Assembly: GCF_000282975.1 (NCBI RefSeq)
Contig: NZ_ALJC01000102.1
Location: forward strand, 1-45,122
Reading direction: 5' to 3'
Length of the DNA: 45,122 nt
Source of the DNA: Pseudomonas psychrophila HA-4
GTDB taxonomy: Bacteria; Pseudomonadota; Gammaproteobacteria; Pseudomonadales; Pseudomonadaceae
Made by a program: the position numbers and the translations under genes. Positions 18,447 to 28,306 of this stretch are shown here, one piece after another. Below the pieces are notes generated by a model. That model saw only the letters and a list, made by a program, of their open reading frames with translations. It was not told the origin of the DNA and searched no databases. Position 1 is the first letter of the stretch. Every line of letters begins with the position of its first letter.

Positions 18447-21209
18447 GTGCTGACAAATTTGGGTATTAAAGGCCGCGTATTGCTGCTCACATTGCTACCC
18501 GTCACCTTGATGGCGTTAGTTTTGGGCGGCTACTTCACGTGGCTGCAGCAATCGGAGCTGCAAGCGCAACTGTTGCAGCGTGGCGAGATGATCGCTGAGC
18601 AACTTGCCCCTCTGGTCGCCCCTGCCATGGGCCGCAAAGATACCCAACTGCTGGAACGCATCGCCACCGAGTCCCTTGATCAGCAAGACGTGCGAGCCGT
18701 GGCGTTTCTGGATGCCAACCACGTTCCGATTGCGCATGCTGGCCCCACCATGCTCAACCAGGCCCCGATGGGCAACAGCACCGAGTTGCTACAACGCACG
18801 GATAACGATGCCACGCGCTACTTGCTCCCGGTGTTTGGCCGTCATCGCAACTTGGCGGGGGATGTGATTCCCAACGAAGCCCATCGCCTGCTGGGTTGGG
18901 TCGAGTTGGAACTGTCGCACAACAATATGCTGTTACGCGGCTATCGCAGCCTGTTTGCCAGCTTGCTGCTGATTGTCACCGGCCTGGTCTTTACCACCCT
19001 GCTGGCGTTGCGCATGAGCCGCACGATCAATTCACCGCTGGACCAAATCAAGCATGCCGTGTCGCAACTCAAGGACGGCCAGTTGCAAACCCGTTTGCCG
19101 CCGCTGGGCAGTCGTGAGTTGGATGAACTGGCCTCAGGCATCAACCGCATGGCTGAAACCCTGCAAAATGCCCAAGAAGAACTGCAACACAGCGTCGACC
19201 AAGCCACCGAAGACGTGCGCCAGAACCTAGAAACCATCGAGATCCAAAACTTGGAACTCGACCTTGCGCGCAAGGAAGCCCTCGAAGCCAGCCGTATCAA
19301 GTCCGAATTCCTGGCCAATATGAGCCACGAGATCCGCACCCCGCTCAATGGCATTCTGGGTTTTACCCACTTGCTGCAAAAAAGCGAAATGACACCCCGC
19401 CAGTTCGATTACCTGCACACCATCGAAAAGTCGGCCGATAATTTGCTGGGCATCATCAACGAGATTCTCGACTTTTCGAAAATTGAGGCCGGCAAGCTGG
19501 TGCTCGACAGCACGCCCTTCAACCTGCGCGATCTGTTGCAAGACACCCTGACCATCCTGGCCCCCTCCGCTCACGAAAAAGGCTTAGAACTGGTGAGCCT
19601 GGTGTACCGCGACACGCCGTTGTCGTTGATCGGCGACCCGCTGCGGCTCAAGCAGATTCTCACCAACCTGGTTAACAACGCGATCAAGTTCACCCGCGAA
19701 GGCACGATTGTGGTGCGGGCCATGCTTGAAGATGACGACGACAAAACCGACGTCGGCGTGCAATTGCGCATCAGCGTACAGGACACAGGCATTGGCCTGA
19801 CCAGCCAAGATGTGCGGGCGTTGTTCCAAGCCTTCAGCCAGGCCGACAACTCGCTGTCTCGCCAGCCGGGTGGTACCGGGTTGGGGCTGGTGATTTCCAA
19901 GCGTTTAGTCGAACAAATGGGCGGCGAGATCGGGGTAGAAAGTGTGCCCGGCGAAGGCTCGGTGTTCTGGATCAGCGTCAACCTACCCAAAGCCCACAAC
20001 GATATCGAAGACTTACCGCTGACACCGTTGCTCGGTCATCACGTGGCCCTGCTGGAAAAACACGACCTGGCGCGACAGGCCTTGTTGCATCAACTCGAAG
20101 ACTGCGGACTGAGTGTTACCCCGTTTCTGACCTTGGAAAACCTCACCAATGGCGTGACCAGCGCCCATCAGACCGAACACGCCATTGATCTAGCAGTGCT
20201 GGGCGTAACGGCCAACGATATACCGCCCGAGCGCCTCAACCAGCACATTTGGGACCTTGAACACCTAGGTTGCAAAGTCTTGGTGCTGTGCCCGACCACC
20301 GAGCAGGCGCTGTTCAATGCGTCAGTGTCCAACCCCCACGGCCAACTTCAATCCAAGCCCGCCTGCACCCGCAAATTGCGCCGAGCACTGATTGACCTGA
20401 TCCACCCGCAACAAGCCCGCGTCGAACCCGGCGAGATACTGGCCAGCCGTGCGCCGCGTATTTTGTGTGTCGATGACAACCCGGCCAACCTGCTGCTGGT
20501 GCAAACCCTGCTCGAAGACATGGGCGCCAAGGTCCTCGCGGTCGACAGCGGGTATGCGGCCGTTGACGCGTTCAAGGCCGAAGCCTTCGATCTGGTACTC
20601 ATGGACGTGCAAATGCCTGGCATGGATGGCCGCGAAACCACCGAAGTGCTGCGCCAGTGGGAGCACGAACGCCTGTCCTCGCCGCTACCGATTGTGGCCC
20701 TCACTGCCCACGCGATGGCCAACGAAAAGCGTGCCCTGTTGCAAAGCGGCATGGACGACTACCTGACCAAACCCATCAGCGAACGCCAACTTGCACAAGT
20801 GGTGTTGAAGTGGACAGGACTGGCGCTGCGCAATCAAACCAGTGACGGCCTGCCGGAACCCTCCAGGCAGGCGCCCAAACTGGTCGTGCTGGATGCCGAC
20901 GAAGGTTTACGCCTGGCGGCGGGCAAAGCCGACTTGGCCGCCGACATGCTGGCCATGTTGTTGGCCTCGCTGGAGGCCGATCGCCTGTTGATTCTCGAAG
21001 CGCGACACGCCAAGGACAACGCCCAACTGATCGAGCGCGTGCACCGCTTGAACGGGGCTACCCGATACTGCGGCGTGCCGCAATTACGCGCCGCCTGCCA
21101 ACGCAGCGAAACCCTGCTTAAACAAGACAACCCGCAAGCTGAGAACGCTCTCGACGAACTGGACCTGGCCATCATCCGCCTGGCCGAAGAAGCACGCAGC
21201 ATGGCGTAA
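18447..21209 (+). CDS. gacS: Hybrid sensor kinase GacS (BarA family)
   Basis: 920 residues from the GTG at 18447, chosen because GGAGAG lies 5-10 nt upstream and the known GacS N-terminus begins LGIKGRVLLLTLLP shortly after; an ATG at 18426 gives seven more residues. Layout: membrane segment about 7-30, periplasmic loop to about 160, second membrane segment, HAMP about 190-240, HisKA with His 294 (SHEIRTPLNGILGF), HATPase, receiver with Asp about 720 (VLMDVQMPGMDG), and Hpt with His about 866 (RVHRLNGATRY). GacS with GacA drives the Rsm small RNAs and thus secondary metabolism, exoenzymes and biocontrol traits. GacA is not in the window. Confidence 0.96.
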   Translation: MLTNLGIKGRVLLLTLLPVTLMALVLGGYFTWLQQSELQAQLLQRGEMIAEQLAPLVAPAMGRKDTQLLERIATESLDQQDVRAVAFLDANHVPIAHAGPTMLNQAPMGNSTELLQRTDNDATRYLLPVFGRHRNLAGDVIPNEAHRLLGWVELELSHNNMLLRGYRSLFASLLLIVTGLVFTTLLALRMSRTINSPLDQIKHAVSQLKDGQLQTRLPPLGSRELDELASGINRMAETLQNAQEELQHSVDQATEDVRQNLETIEIQNLELDLARKEALEASRIKSEFLANMSHEIRTPLNGILGFTHLLQKSEMTPRQFDYLHTIEKSADNLLGIINEILDFSKIEAGKLVLDSTPFNLRDLLQDTLTILAPSAHEKGLELVSLVYRDTPLSLIGDPLRLKQILTNLVNNAIKFTREGTIVVRAMLEDDDDKTDVGVQLRISVQDTGIGLTSQDVRALFQAFSQADNSLSRQPGGTGLGLVISKRLVEQMGGEIGVESVPGEGSVFWISVNLPKAHNDIEDLPLTPLLGHHVALLEKHDLARQALLHQLEDCGLSVTPFLTLENLTNGVTSAHQTEHAIDLAVLGVTANDIPPERLNQHIWDLEHLGCKVLVLCPTTEQALFNASVSNPHGQLQSKPACTRKLRRALIDLIHPQQARVEPGEILASRAPRILCVDDNPANLLLVQTLLEDMGAKVLAVDSGYAAVDAFKAEAFDLVLMDVQMPGMDGRETTEVLRQWEHERLSSPLPIVALTAHAMANEKRALLQSGMDDYLTKPISERQLAQVVLKWTGLALRNQTSDGLPEPSRQAPKLVVLDADEGLRLAAGKADLAADMLAMLLASLEADRLLILEARHAKDNAQLIERVHRLNGATRYCGVPQLRAACQRSETLLKQDNPQAENALDELDLAIIRLAEEARSMA

Positions 21210-21247
21210 CGCATGCCCTGTAAAAGCTACGCACCAAGGAAGAACAC

Positions 21248-22237
21248 ATGCGCACCATTCTTTTCAGCAGCCAGACCTACGACCGCGACAGTTTTATCGC
21301 CGCCCCGCAGCCCAACGACCTTGAGTTGCACTTTCAACCTGCGCGCCTAAGCATCGACACCGCCGCCCTGGCCCACGATCACGAAGTGGTCTGCCCGTTT
21401 ATCAACGACGACTTAAGCGCCCCGGTGCTCGAACAACTGGCGGCAGGTGGCACCCGCCTGATTGCCCTGCGCTCGGCGGGCTATAACCACATTGACCTGC
21501 TCGCCGCCAAACGCCTGGGCTTGAGCGTGGTGCGGGTGCCCGCGTACTCACCGCACGCCGTTGCCGAACATGCCGTGGCCTTGATTCTGGCGCTAAACCG
21601 CCGCCTGCACCGCGCCTACAACCGTACCCGTGAAGGCGACTTCACGCTGCACGGGCTGACCGGGTTTGACCTGGTGGGCAAAACCGTCGGCGTCGTCGGG
21701 ACCGGCCAGATCGGCGCAACCTTCGGCAAGATCATGGCCGGATTTGGCTGCAAGCTGCTGTGCTTTGATCCCTACCCCAACGCCGAGTTGCTGGCCTTGG
21801 GGGCGCAATACGTGAGCCTGCCAGAGTTACTGGCTAACTCGCACATCATCAGCCTGCATTGCCCGCTGACAAGCGCCAACAAACACTTGATCAACAGCCA
21901 GTCGCTGGCCACGCTGCAACACGGTGCCATGCTAATCAACACTGGGCGTGGTGCGCTGGTCAACACACCCGCACTGATCGAAGCGCTCAAAAGCGGGCAA
22001 TTGGGGTATCTGGGGCTGGATGTCTACGAAGAAGAAGCGCAGCTGTTCTTTGAGGATCGCTCCGACCTGCCCTTGCAAGACGATGTGCTGGCGCGCCTGC
22101 TGACCTTCCCCAACGTGATCATCACCGCTCACCAAGCGTTCCTTACCCGCGAGGCGCTAAGTGCCATTGCCAGCACCACGCTGAACAACATCGCCGCCTG
22201 GCGTGAAGGCACGCCACAAAACCTGATCGAAGGCTAG
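21248..22237 (+). CDS. ldhA: D-lactate dehydrogenase, 2-hydroxyacid dehydrogenase family
   Basis: 329 residues, AGGAAG shortly before the ATG. Catalytic residues of the D-2-hydroxyacid family are visible: Arg in LINTGRGALVN, Glu in LDVYEEEAQ, His in IITAHQAFLTREA. The NAD-binding loop is VGVVGTGQIGATFG. The ALRSAGYNHIDL and SPHAVAEHAVALI segments match the LdhA subgroup that reduces pyruvate to D-lactate. It lies 38 bp after gacS in the same orientation, as in other pseudomonads, and may read through from it. Confidence 0.93.
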   Translation: MRTILFSSQTYDRDSFIAAPQPNDLELHFQPARLSIDTAALAHDHEVVCPFINDDLSAPVLEQLAAGGTRLIALRSAGYNHIDLLAAKRLGLSVVRVPAYSPHAVAEHAVALILALNRRLHRAYNRTREGDFTLHGLTGFDLVGKTVGVVGTGQIGATFGKIMAGFGCKLLCFDPYPNAELLALGAQYVSLPELLANSHIISLHCPLTSANKHLINSQSLATLQHGAMLINTGRGALVNTPALIEALKSGQLGYLGLDVYEEEAQLFFEDRSDLPLQDDVLARLLTFPNVIITAHQAFLTREALSAIASTTLNNIAAWREGTPQNLIEG

Positions 22238-22271
22238 CGCGTGCTAGCATAGCGGCCTATTTGGAGGACCC

Positions 22272-22709
22272 ATGGTCGAACACGATTTTCGCTACAACCT
22301 GCTAAGCCCGCAGCACACCCTGATCGAGTGCCGCGCCTTGATGCCAGGCCGCTACCAAGTCACCGGCAACGGTGGCTCGATCCAGAACAATGACGTGCTG
22401 ATTGTGACCCTCAAAGGCAGCAAGGATTTGTCCATGCGCCTGAGCGTCGAAAAAGTCCGTCACCTGATCAACCCGCGCGGTCAGTGGGTGGCCGTCGCCA
22501 GCGGTCCGGTCTTCGGCGAATTGGCGATCCACCAATGGCAAGTCAATTGCGACGCGTGCGCCAAAGAGCTGAAATTCGAGTTCGCGGTCGACGCCAAGCT
22601 GGGCACCAAAGCGCAAAAGCCAGCGGCCAGCGCACGTATTGCCGAGCTCGGCTGGAGCAGCGAGGGCGCCAAGCACCTGTGCCCGCAATGCCAAAAGGCC
22701 GCACTATGA
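22272..22709 (+). CDS. Conserved hypothetical protein with two CxxC pairs
   Basis: 145 residues, GGAGG 7 nt before the ATG. I do not recognise a named family, although a homologue occupies the same position next to ldhA in P. aeruginosa as I remember it. The N-terminal two thirds look beta-rich. Two CxxC motifs, VNCDACAK (about 95) and HLCPQCQK (near the C-terminus), suggest a bound zinc or a redox pair. No signal peptide or membrane segment. Its stop overlaps the next start (ATGA). Confidence 0.8.
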   Translation: MVEHDFRYNLLSPQHTLIECRALMPGRYQVTGNGGSIQNNDVLIVTLKGSKDLSMRLSVEKVRHLINPRGQWVAVASGPVFGELAIHQWQVNCDACAKELKFEFAVDAKLGTKAQKPAASARIAELGWSSEGAKHLCPQCQKAAL

Positions 22710-23110
22710 AACGCCCCTTCCTGTTAGCGTTGCTCGGCGCCAGCCTGGCAGGCTGCGCAGGGAACTCACCGCAGTTGCAGCACAACCACACCTACGTGGT
22801 GGAGTGGATTGGCGAACGGCCCTTAATCGACTACAGCCACCTGACCGTGACCTTCGACGACGCGGGTCGAGCTTACGGCAGTGGCGGCTGTAACCATTGG
22901 TTCGCACCCTACACCTTGGAAGGCAACTCGCTGACCTTCGGTGGCGTGGGCAGCACCCGCAAAGCCTGCGCCCCGGCGCTGATGGAGCAAGAGCAGCGGT
23001 TCTTCAAGGCCTTACAGACCGTAGAGCGCTGGGACATCTCGCCGATTGAGCAAGTGCGTTTTTGGCCGGCCGAAGGCAAGCCGTTGCGGCTGTGGCCTGA
23101 AGACAGCTAA
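22706..23110 (+). CDS. META domain lipoprotein (HslJ-like)
   Basis: 134 residues. Lipoprotein signal MKRPFLLALLGASLAGCAGN with lipobox LAGC (Cys 17). The META/HslJ core has TFDDAGRAYGSGGCNHWFAPY followed by LEGNSLTFGGVGSTRKAC, matching the typical G-x-x-G-C-N turn. HslJ is linked to heat shock and novobiocin resistance in E. coli, but the molecular role is unknown. It begins within the stop of the preceding gene (ATGA overlap), so the two are co-translated. Confidence 0.85.
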   Translation: MKRPFLLALLGASLAGCAGNSPQLQHNHTYVVEWIGERPLIDYSHLTVTFDDAGRAYGSGGCNHWFAPYTLEGNSLTFGGVGSTRKACAPALMEQEQRFFKALQTVERWDISPIEQVRFWPAEGKPLRLWPEDS

Positions 23111-23118
23111 TACCGCCA

Positions 23119-23151
23119 CCCTTATCCTCTCCCTCCGGGAGAGGATAAGGG
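23119..23151. terminator. Perfect 15-bp palindrome between convergent genes
   Basis: CCCTTATCCTCTCCC and its exact complement enclose a 3-nt loop. There is no T run on either side (CTGGTTTAT on plus), so termination may be partial. It is related to the palindrome at 1610-1641 and may be a small dispersed repeat used as a bidirectional terminator. Confidence 0.6.
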
Positions 23152-23156
23152 CTGGT

Positions 23157-23618
23157 TTATCCGCGTAATTCCTTGATCTTGGCCAACACCCCGGCCGCTG
23201 TCTGTTCGCCCATCATCTGGGCCCGCACCTTGCCCTTGTCATCAATAATGTAAGTCACCGGCAACGCTTCACTGCGCGGCAAGTCAAATATTTCAGCAGG
23301 GTCCTGCGCCAGCACGGTAAACGTGATGCCCAGCGCGGCGCTCGCATCACTCAACTCTTTGCCCTGCAAACCATCAAAATTGACCCCAAACACGCCGACC
23401 GATTGGCCTTGCAACTGGGTTTCCAGCGCATTGAGTTCAGGGATCTCAACGCGACACGGCCCGCACCACTCGGCCCAGTAGTTGATCACCTTCCATTGCT
23501 TGTCCAGGCGTTCGGACGCGATTTTCTCGCCATGTTGATCGACCCCGTAATCATTGCCACAACCGGTCAGCAGTAACGTGGCGGCGACGGCAGCTACCGC
23601 CATAAGTCGCTTGAACAT
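23157..23618 (-). CDS. TlpA-type thioredoxin-like lipoprotein
   Basis: 153 residues. Lipobox LLTGC (Cys 20) after a hydrophobic signal; a TlpA/ResA-like thioredoxin fold follows with the active site WAEWCGPC (Cys 52 and Cys 55) and the cis-Pro loop at SEALPVTYIID. It probably acts as a thiol reductase in the periplasm, anchored to a membrane; the client is unknown. The gene stands alone between two plus-strand units. Confidence 0.88.
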   Translation of the reverse strand: MFKRLMAVAAVAATLLLTGCGNDYGVDQHGEKIASERLDKQWKVINYWAEWCGPCRVEIPELNALETQLQGQSVGVFGVNFDGLQGKELSDASAALGITFTVLAQDPAEIFDLPRSEALPVTYIIDDKGKVRAQMMGEQTAAGVLAKIKELRG

Positions 23619-23732
23619 GCATTGATCCTTCTCGGTAAAAACATTAACAGGCGGCCAATGAGCGCACAGGGTTCAGGCGCGCCTGCGAGGTGGGTAGAAT
23701 AGCCGCCTCCTTACGCAAGAAGCGACCCGCTC

Positions 23733-25088
<1,356 letters not shown>

Positions 25089-25192
25089 GAAACCGGGCTT
25101 GCTCGCCATCCAATCGATGCGGTGACTGAGTGGATACCCTCGCGAGCGTGCCCGCCCTTATCCTTATGGAGATGGGCGGCGCGCACTCAATG

Positions 25193-25864
25193 TCAGTGAT
25201 TAACCGTAAACGCCAGCATCTGTGACAGCTGGCACATAGGCCGACCACTCTCCGCGTGCCATTGGTTGAAGGCGTTTTGCACAATCGCCAGATCCCGCAG
25301 GCTGGTCGGCGCCTTATCCACGAGCTTCTGCGCATTCAGTGCTGCCACCACGTCATCGCTTGGCACAAAGGTGTCTTTGCCGACCATGCGCAAAAAGCGC
25401 GGTGCCGACAATCCGCCCAACTGATGGCCGTGCTTGGACAGGTATTTCCACAACCCGACAATGTCAGTCACCGGCCAATCGGCGATGAATGCGCCAAAGC
25501 TGCCGTGTTCGTGGGCAATATCCAGCACCATCTGCGCGTTGCGCGGCACGCTTTTGAGCTTGCCCAAATGGCGAATGATCCGCGCATCCTGCATCAGCCG
25601 CTCCAGATGTTCCGCGCCCATCAGCACCACTTTTTCAGGGTCAAAGCCGAAGAACACTTGCTCAAAAACCGGCCATTTGGCATCCACCACGCTGTGCTTG
25701 AGCCCGGCACGAAACACCCGTAATGCCAGGGTCGACAGATAACGGTCATCCGGGATCTGACGCAATTGCGCCGACGTATAGGGAACGGGCAACTGAGCTT
25801 CCAGCGCGGCTGACGAACCAAAACGATTCAAACAATATTCGTGCAGCCATTTGTAGTCGCGCAT
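25193..25864 (-). CDS. DNA-3-methyladenine glycosylase I-like protein
   Basis: 223 residues, with AGGAGAGGG directly before the ATG. It matches the methyladenine glycosylase (Tag) family in fold and in the PDDRYLSTLALRVFRAGLKH and LMQDARIIRHLGKL segments, which parallel the Tag helix-hairpin-helix region. It diverges from canonical Tag: the usual zinc-binding Cys/His set is not apparent, so catalytic activity on 3-methyladenine is uncertain. The gene lies 18 bp after ttcA and is probably co-transcribed. Confidence 0.75.
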   Translation of the reverse strand: MRDYKWLHEYCLNRFGSSAALEAQLPVPYTSAQLRQIPDDRYLSTLALRVFRAGLKHSVVDAKWPVFEQVFFGFDPEKVVLMGAEHLERLMQDARIIRHLGKLKSVPRNAQMVLDIAHEHGSFGAFIADWPVTDIVGLWKYLSKHGHQLGGLSAPRFLRMVGKDTFVPSDDVVAALNAQKLVDKAPTSLRDLAIVQNAFNQWHAESGRPMCQLSQMLAFTVNH

Positions 25865-25882
25865 GCCCTCTCCTCTTGGAAT

Positions 25883-26707
25883 TTACAAATTCAGCAGATT
25901 GACGAAACGCGGGGTGGCGCTTTCATCGATTTTCAGGCTGGCAAAGTCAAACAGATTGCGATCAGCCAATTGCGAAGGGTTCACGTGTTGCAGGCTGCGG
26001 AAAATACTCTCGGTACGACCCGGCGTCTTGCGGTCCCACTCTTGCAGCATGTCTTTGACCACCTGGCGCTGCAGGTTTTCCTGCGAGCCGCAGAGGTTGC
26101 ACGGAATAATCGGGAACTGCTGCAAGTCCGAGTACGCCTGAATGTCCTTCTCGTTGCAATACGCCAGCGGCCGGATCACCACGTTACGTCCATCATCGGA
26201 GCGCAGCTTAGGCGGCATCGCCTTAAGGGTGCCGTTGAAAAACATATTGAGGAAGAAGGTTTCAACGATGTCATCCCGGTGGTGCCCCAAGGCCATCTTG
26301 GTCGCGCCAATTTCATCCGCGAAGGTATATAGCGTTCCACGGCGCAGGCGTGAGCACAGCGAACAGGTGGTCTTACCCTCTGGGATCAGTTCCTTGACTA
26401 CAGAGTAGGTGTCTTTTTCTACGATGTGGTACTCCACACCCAGCGACTTGAGATAAGCCGGAAGCACGTCCTCGGGGAAGCCCGGCTGCTTCTGGTCCAT
26501 GTTCACCGCCACGATTGAAAACTGGATCGGCGCGACCTTTTGCAAGTGCAGCAGCACATCTAGCAGCGTGTAGCTGTCTTTGCCGCCCGACAGGCACACC
26601 ATCACTTTGTCGCCGTCCTCAATCATGTTGAAGTCGGCCACCGCCTCACCGGTCAATCGGCGCAGGCGTTTCTGGAGTTTAATTTGAGAGACCGAAAGAG
26701 TGCCCAT
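25883..26707 (-). CDS. ttcA: tRNA 2-thiocytidine biosynthesis protein TtcA
   Basis: 274 residues. PP-loop ATPase that thiolates C32 of tRNA using an Fe-S cluster. The SGGKDS motif is at 40-45. Cluster ligands are visible as CSLC (Cys 115, Cys 118) and CNLCGSQ (Cys 203). [19 protein letters not shown] is the family signature. It heads a two-gene unit with the Tag-like gene. Confidence 0.95.
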   Translation of the reverse strand: MGTLSVSQIKLQKRLRRLTGEAVADFNMIEDGDKVMVCLSGGKDSYTLLDVLLHLQKVAPIQFSIVAVNMDQKQPGFPEDVLPAYLKSLGVEYHIVEKDTYSVVKELIPEGKTTCSLCSRLRRGTLYTFADEIGATKMALGHHRDDIVETFFLNMFFNGTLKAMPPKLRSDDGRNVVIRPLAYCNEKDIQAYSDLQQFPIIPCNLCGSQENLQRQVVKDMLQEWDRKTPGRTESIFRSLQHVNPSQLADRNLFDFASLKIDESATPRFVNLLNL

Positions 26708-26969
26708 AGCGCTTCAATTCCGCGAGTTAAGACCAAAAGCCGGTCATTTTACTTAAAAAATCTCGCGCACAAACCCCTGCGCGCCCCTAAAGACCGCATC
26801 CCTATAGGCCGGCAACTAACAAACGGATTAGCGCTAAAGGACTAAGGCGAAGGGCGTAAGGCTTCCTATACTCAATAGAGGCCGCATGCCTGCACACGAG
26901 ATTTGTCTTTGTGGCTGGGCGACCGCGAGCATCCCGCTCGGGTGATGCGTACCGATAGGAGCGAGCGCC
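26708..26969. other. Divergent intergenic region between ttcA and the Yip1 gene
   Basis: 262 bp. A -10-like TATACT lies at 26867-26872 for the plus-strand gene, without a good -35. An imperfect hairpin GCATCCC / GGGTGATGC lies near 26930-26950, just before AGGAG. It may be a short structured leader. No coding sequence. Confidence 0.35.
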
Positions 26970-27572
26970 ATGATCCATCACGTTGTAGGTCTCTTTACCC
27001 ATCCAGACCAAGAGTGGCGTGAGATCCGTGTTGATGCTGAAGAAAGCGTCACCCACATGTACGTCACCCACACCTTGATACTGGCTGCAATTCCGGCCAT
27101 TTGCGCCTTTATCGGCACCACCCAGATCGGCTGGATGATTGGCGGCAGCGCACCGGTCATGCTAACCATCAACAGCGCGCTGTGGATGAGCCTGATGTCT
27201 TACCTGGTGATGCTGGCCGGGGTGGCGGTGATGGCTACTTTCATTCACTGGATGGCCCGCACCTACGATGCACTGCCGAGCATGTCCCGCTGCGTAGCCT
27301 TTGCCACATACACCGCAACCCCGCTGTTCATCGGTGGACTGGCGGCGCTGTTTCCACATATGTGGCTAGCGATGCTGGTGGGTACGACAGCCATTTGCTA
27401 CACGGTGTATTTACTGTACGTAGGCTTGCCGACGTTCATGAACATCGACCCGGATGAGGGCTTTTTGTTTTCGAGTTCGATACTCGCAGTGGGGTTGGTG
27501 ATGCTGGTCTCGATCATGGCACTAAGCGTGATTATCTGGGGCCTGGGCATCGGCCCGGTCTATATCAGTTAG
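26970..27572 (+). CDS. Yip1-family membrane protein
   Basis: 200 residues, AGGAG 9 nt before the ATG. The N-terminus MIHHVVGLFTHPDQEWREIR is typical of bacterial Yip1-domain proteins. Five or so membrane helices follow, the last near MLVSIMALSVIIWGLGIG. Inner-membrane protein of unknown role. Likely monocistronic. Confidence 0.82.
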   Translation: MIHHVVGLFTHPDQEWREIRVDAEESVTHMYVTHTLILAAIPAICAFIGTTQIGWMIGGSAPVMLTINSALWMSLMSYLVMLAGVAVMATFIHWMARTYDALPSMSRCVAFATYTATPLFIGGLAALFPHMWLAMLVGTTAICYTVYLLYVGLPTFMNIDPDEGFLFSSSILAVGLVMLVSIMALSVIIWGLGIGPVYIS

Positions 27573-27672
27573 TTAGCTGCAAGCCCTAAGCGACAAGCTG
27601 CAAGTCAAAGCGAGCCTGCGCCGCTTGTAGCTCGTCGCTCATCGCTCATCGCTTGTAGCTTGCGGCTTGGGG
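27573..27672. repeat. Imperfect palindrome of the CAAGCTGCAAG type
   Basis: Left half CTGCAAGCCCTAAGCGACAA continues GCTGCAAG; the right half CGCTTGTAGCTTGCGGCTTG is its approximate complement. It contains a short tandem TCGCTCA duplication. Related to the element at 11093-11176. It may act as a terminator-like hairpin after the Yip1 gene. Confidence 0.6.
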
Positions 27673-27710
27673 TTTACGACATAATCGCGGCTTCTGGAGA
27701 ACCGAACCGC

Positions 27711-28205
27711 ATGCCCGAGTCACTCAACACCCGTGTCGAAGATTGCTTCCAACAGGCCGAAGTGTTTTTCAAACGGCCTTTCAAACGCCCGGTAGTCAGT
27801 TTCAAGCTGCGCGGCCAAAAAGCTGGTGTCGCTCATTTGCATGAAAATCTGCTGCGTTTCAACCCGCAGTTGTACCGCGAAAACAGTGATGACTTCCTCA
27901 AGCAAACCGTCCCCCACGAAGTCGCACACCTGATTGCCCATCAATTGTTTGGTGACCGTATCGCGCCCCACGGCGAGGAATGGCAACTGATTATGCGTGG
28001 CGTCTACGAGTTGGCGCCCAATCGTTGCCACACTTACGCCATCAAGCGCCGCAGCGCCACGCGTTATATCTACCGCTGCCCATGCCCGGACAGTGACTTC
28101 CCCTTCTCGTCACAACGCCACGGCTTGGTCAAGCAAGGCCGTCGCTATCTGTGCCGTCGATGTCGGCAGATGCTGGTGTTTAGCGGCGAAACGCGGGTCG
28201 AGTAA
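27711..28205 (+). CDS. sprT: SprT-family zinc metalloprotease-like protein
   Basis: 164 residues from the ATG at 27711; the frame runs back to 27660 but those codons are part of the repeat region. GGAGA lies 10 nt upstream. Metalloprotease motif VPHEVAHLIAHQLFG with His 69, Glu 70, His 73. A C-terminal zinc-ribbon of CPCP and CRRCRQ fits the SprT-like family. E. coli SprT affects bolA expression; eukaryotic SPRTN relatives digest DNA-protein crosslinks. The exact role here is unknown. Confidence 0.9.
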   Translation: MPESLNTRVEDCFQQAEVFFKRPFKRPVVSFKLRGQKAGVAHLHENLLRFNPQLYRENSDDFLKQTVPHEVAHLIAHQLFGDRIAPHGEEWQLIMRGVYELAPNRCHTYAIKRRSATRYIYRCPCPDSDFPFSSQRHGLVKQGRRYLCRRCRQMLVFSGETRVE

Positions 28206-28228
28206 AAACATCGCTAAAAAGATTACCT

Positions 28229-28248
28229 ACCTGTTATTTCTGACAGTA
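28229..28248. promoter_or_regulatory. Candidate lux-box-like dyad
   Basis: ACCTGTTATTTCTGACAGTA fits the CT-N12-AG (and CTG-N10-CAG) pattern of LuxR-type quorum-sensing boxes. Its centre is about 68 bp before the start of the large multidomain gene. Only five of eight half-site positions are symmetric, so this is a suggestion. Confidence 0.3.
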
Positions 28249-28275
28249 GCCGCATTAACTGACATGCCACATGAT

Positions 28276-28300
28276 AATTCCAACCTGACTGCCTGGAATT
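28276..28300 (+). promoter_or_regulatory. Inverted repeat directly before the large gene
   Basis: AATTCCA (28276-28282) and TGGAATT (28294-28300) form a perfect 7-bp dyad with 11 nt between. It ends 6 nt before the ATG at 28307. No Shine-Dalgarno sequence is visible at that start, so the dyad may be an operator or an RNA hairpin limiting translation. Confidence 0.45.
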
Positions 28301-28306
28301 TAGAAC

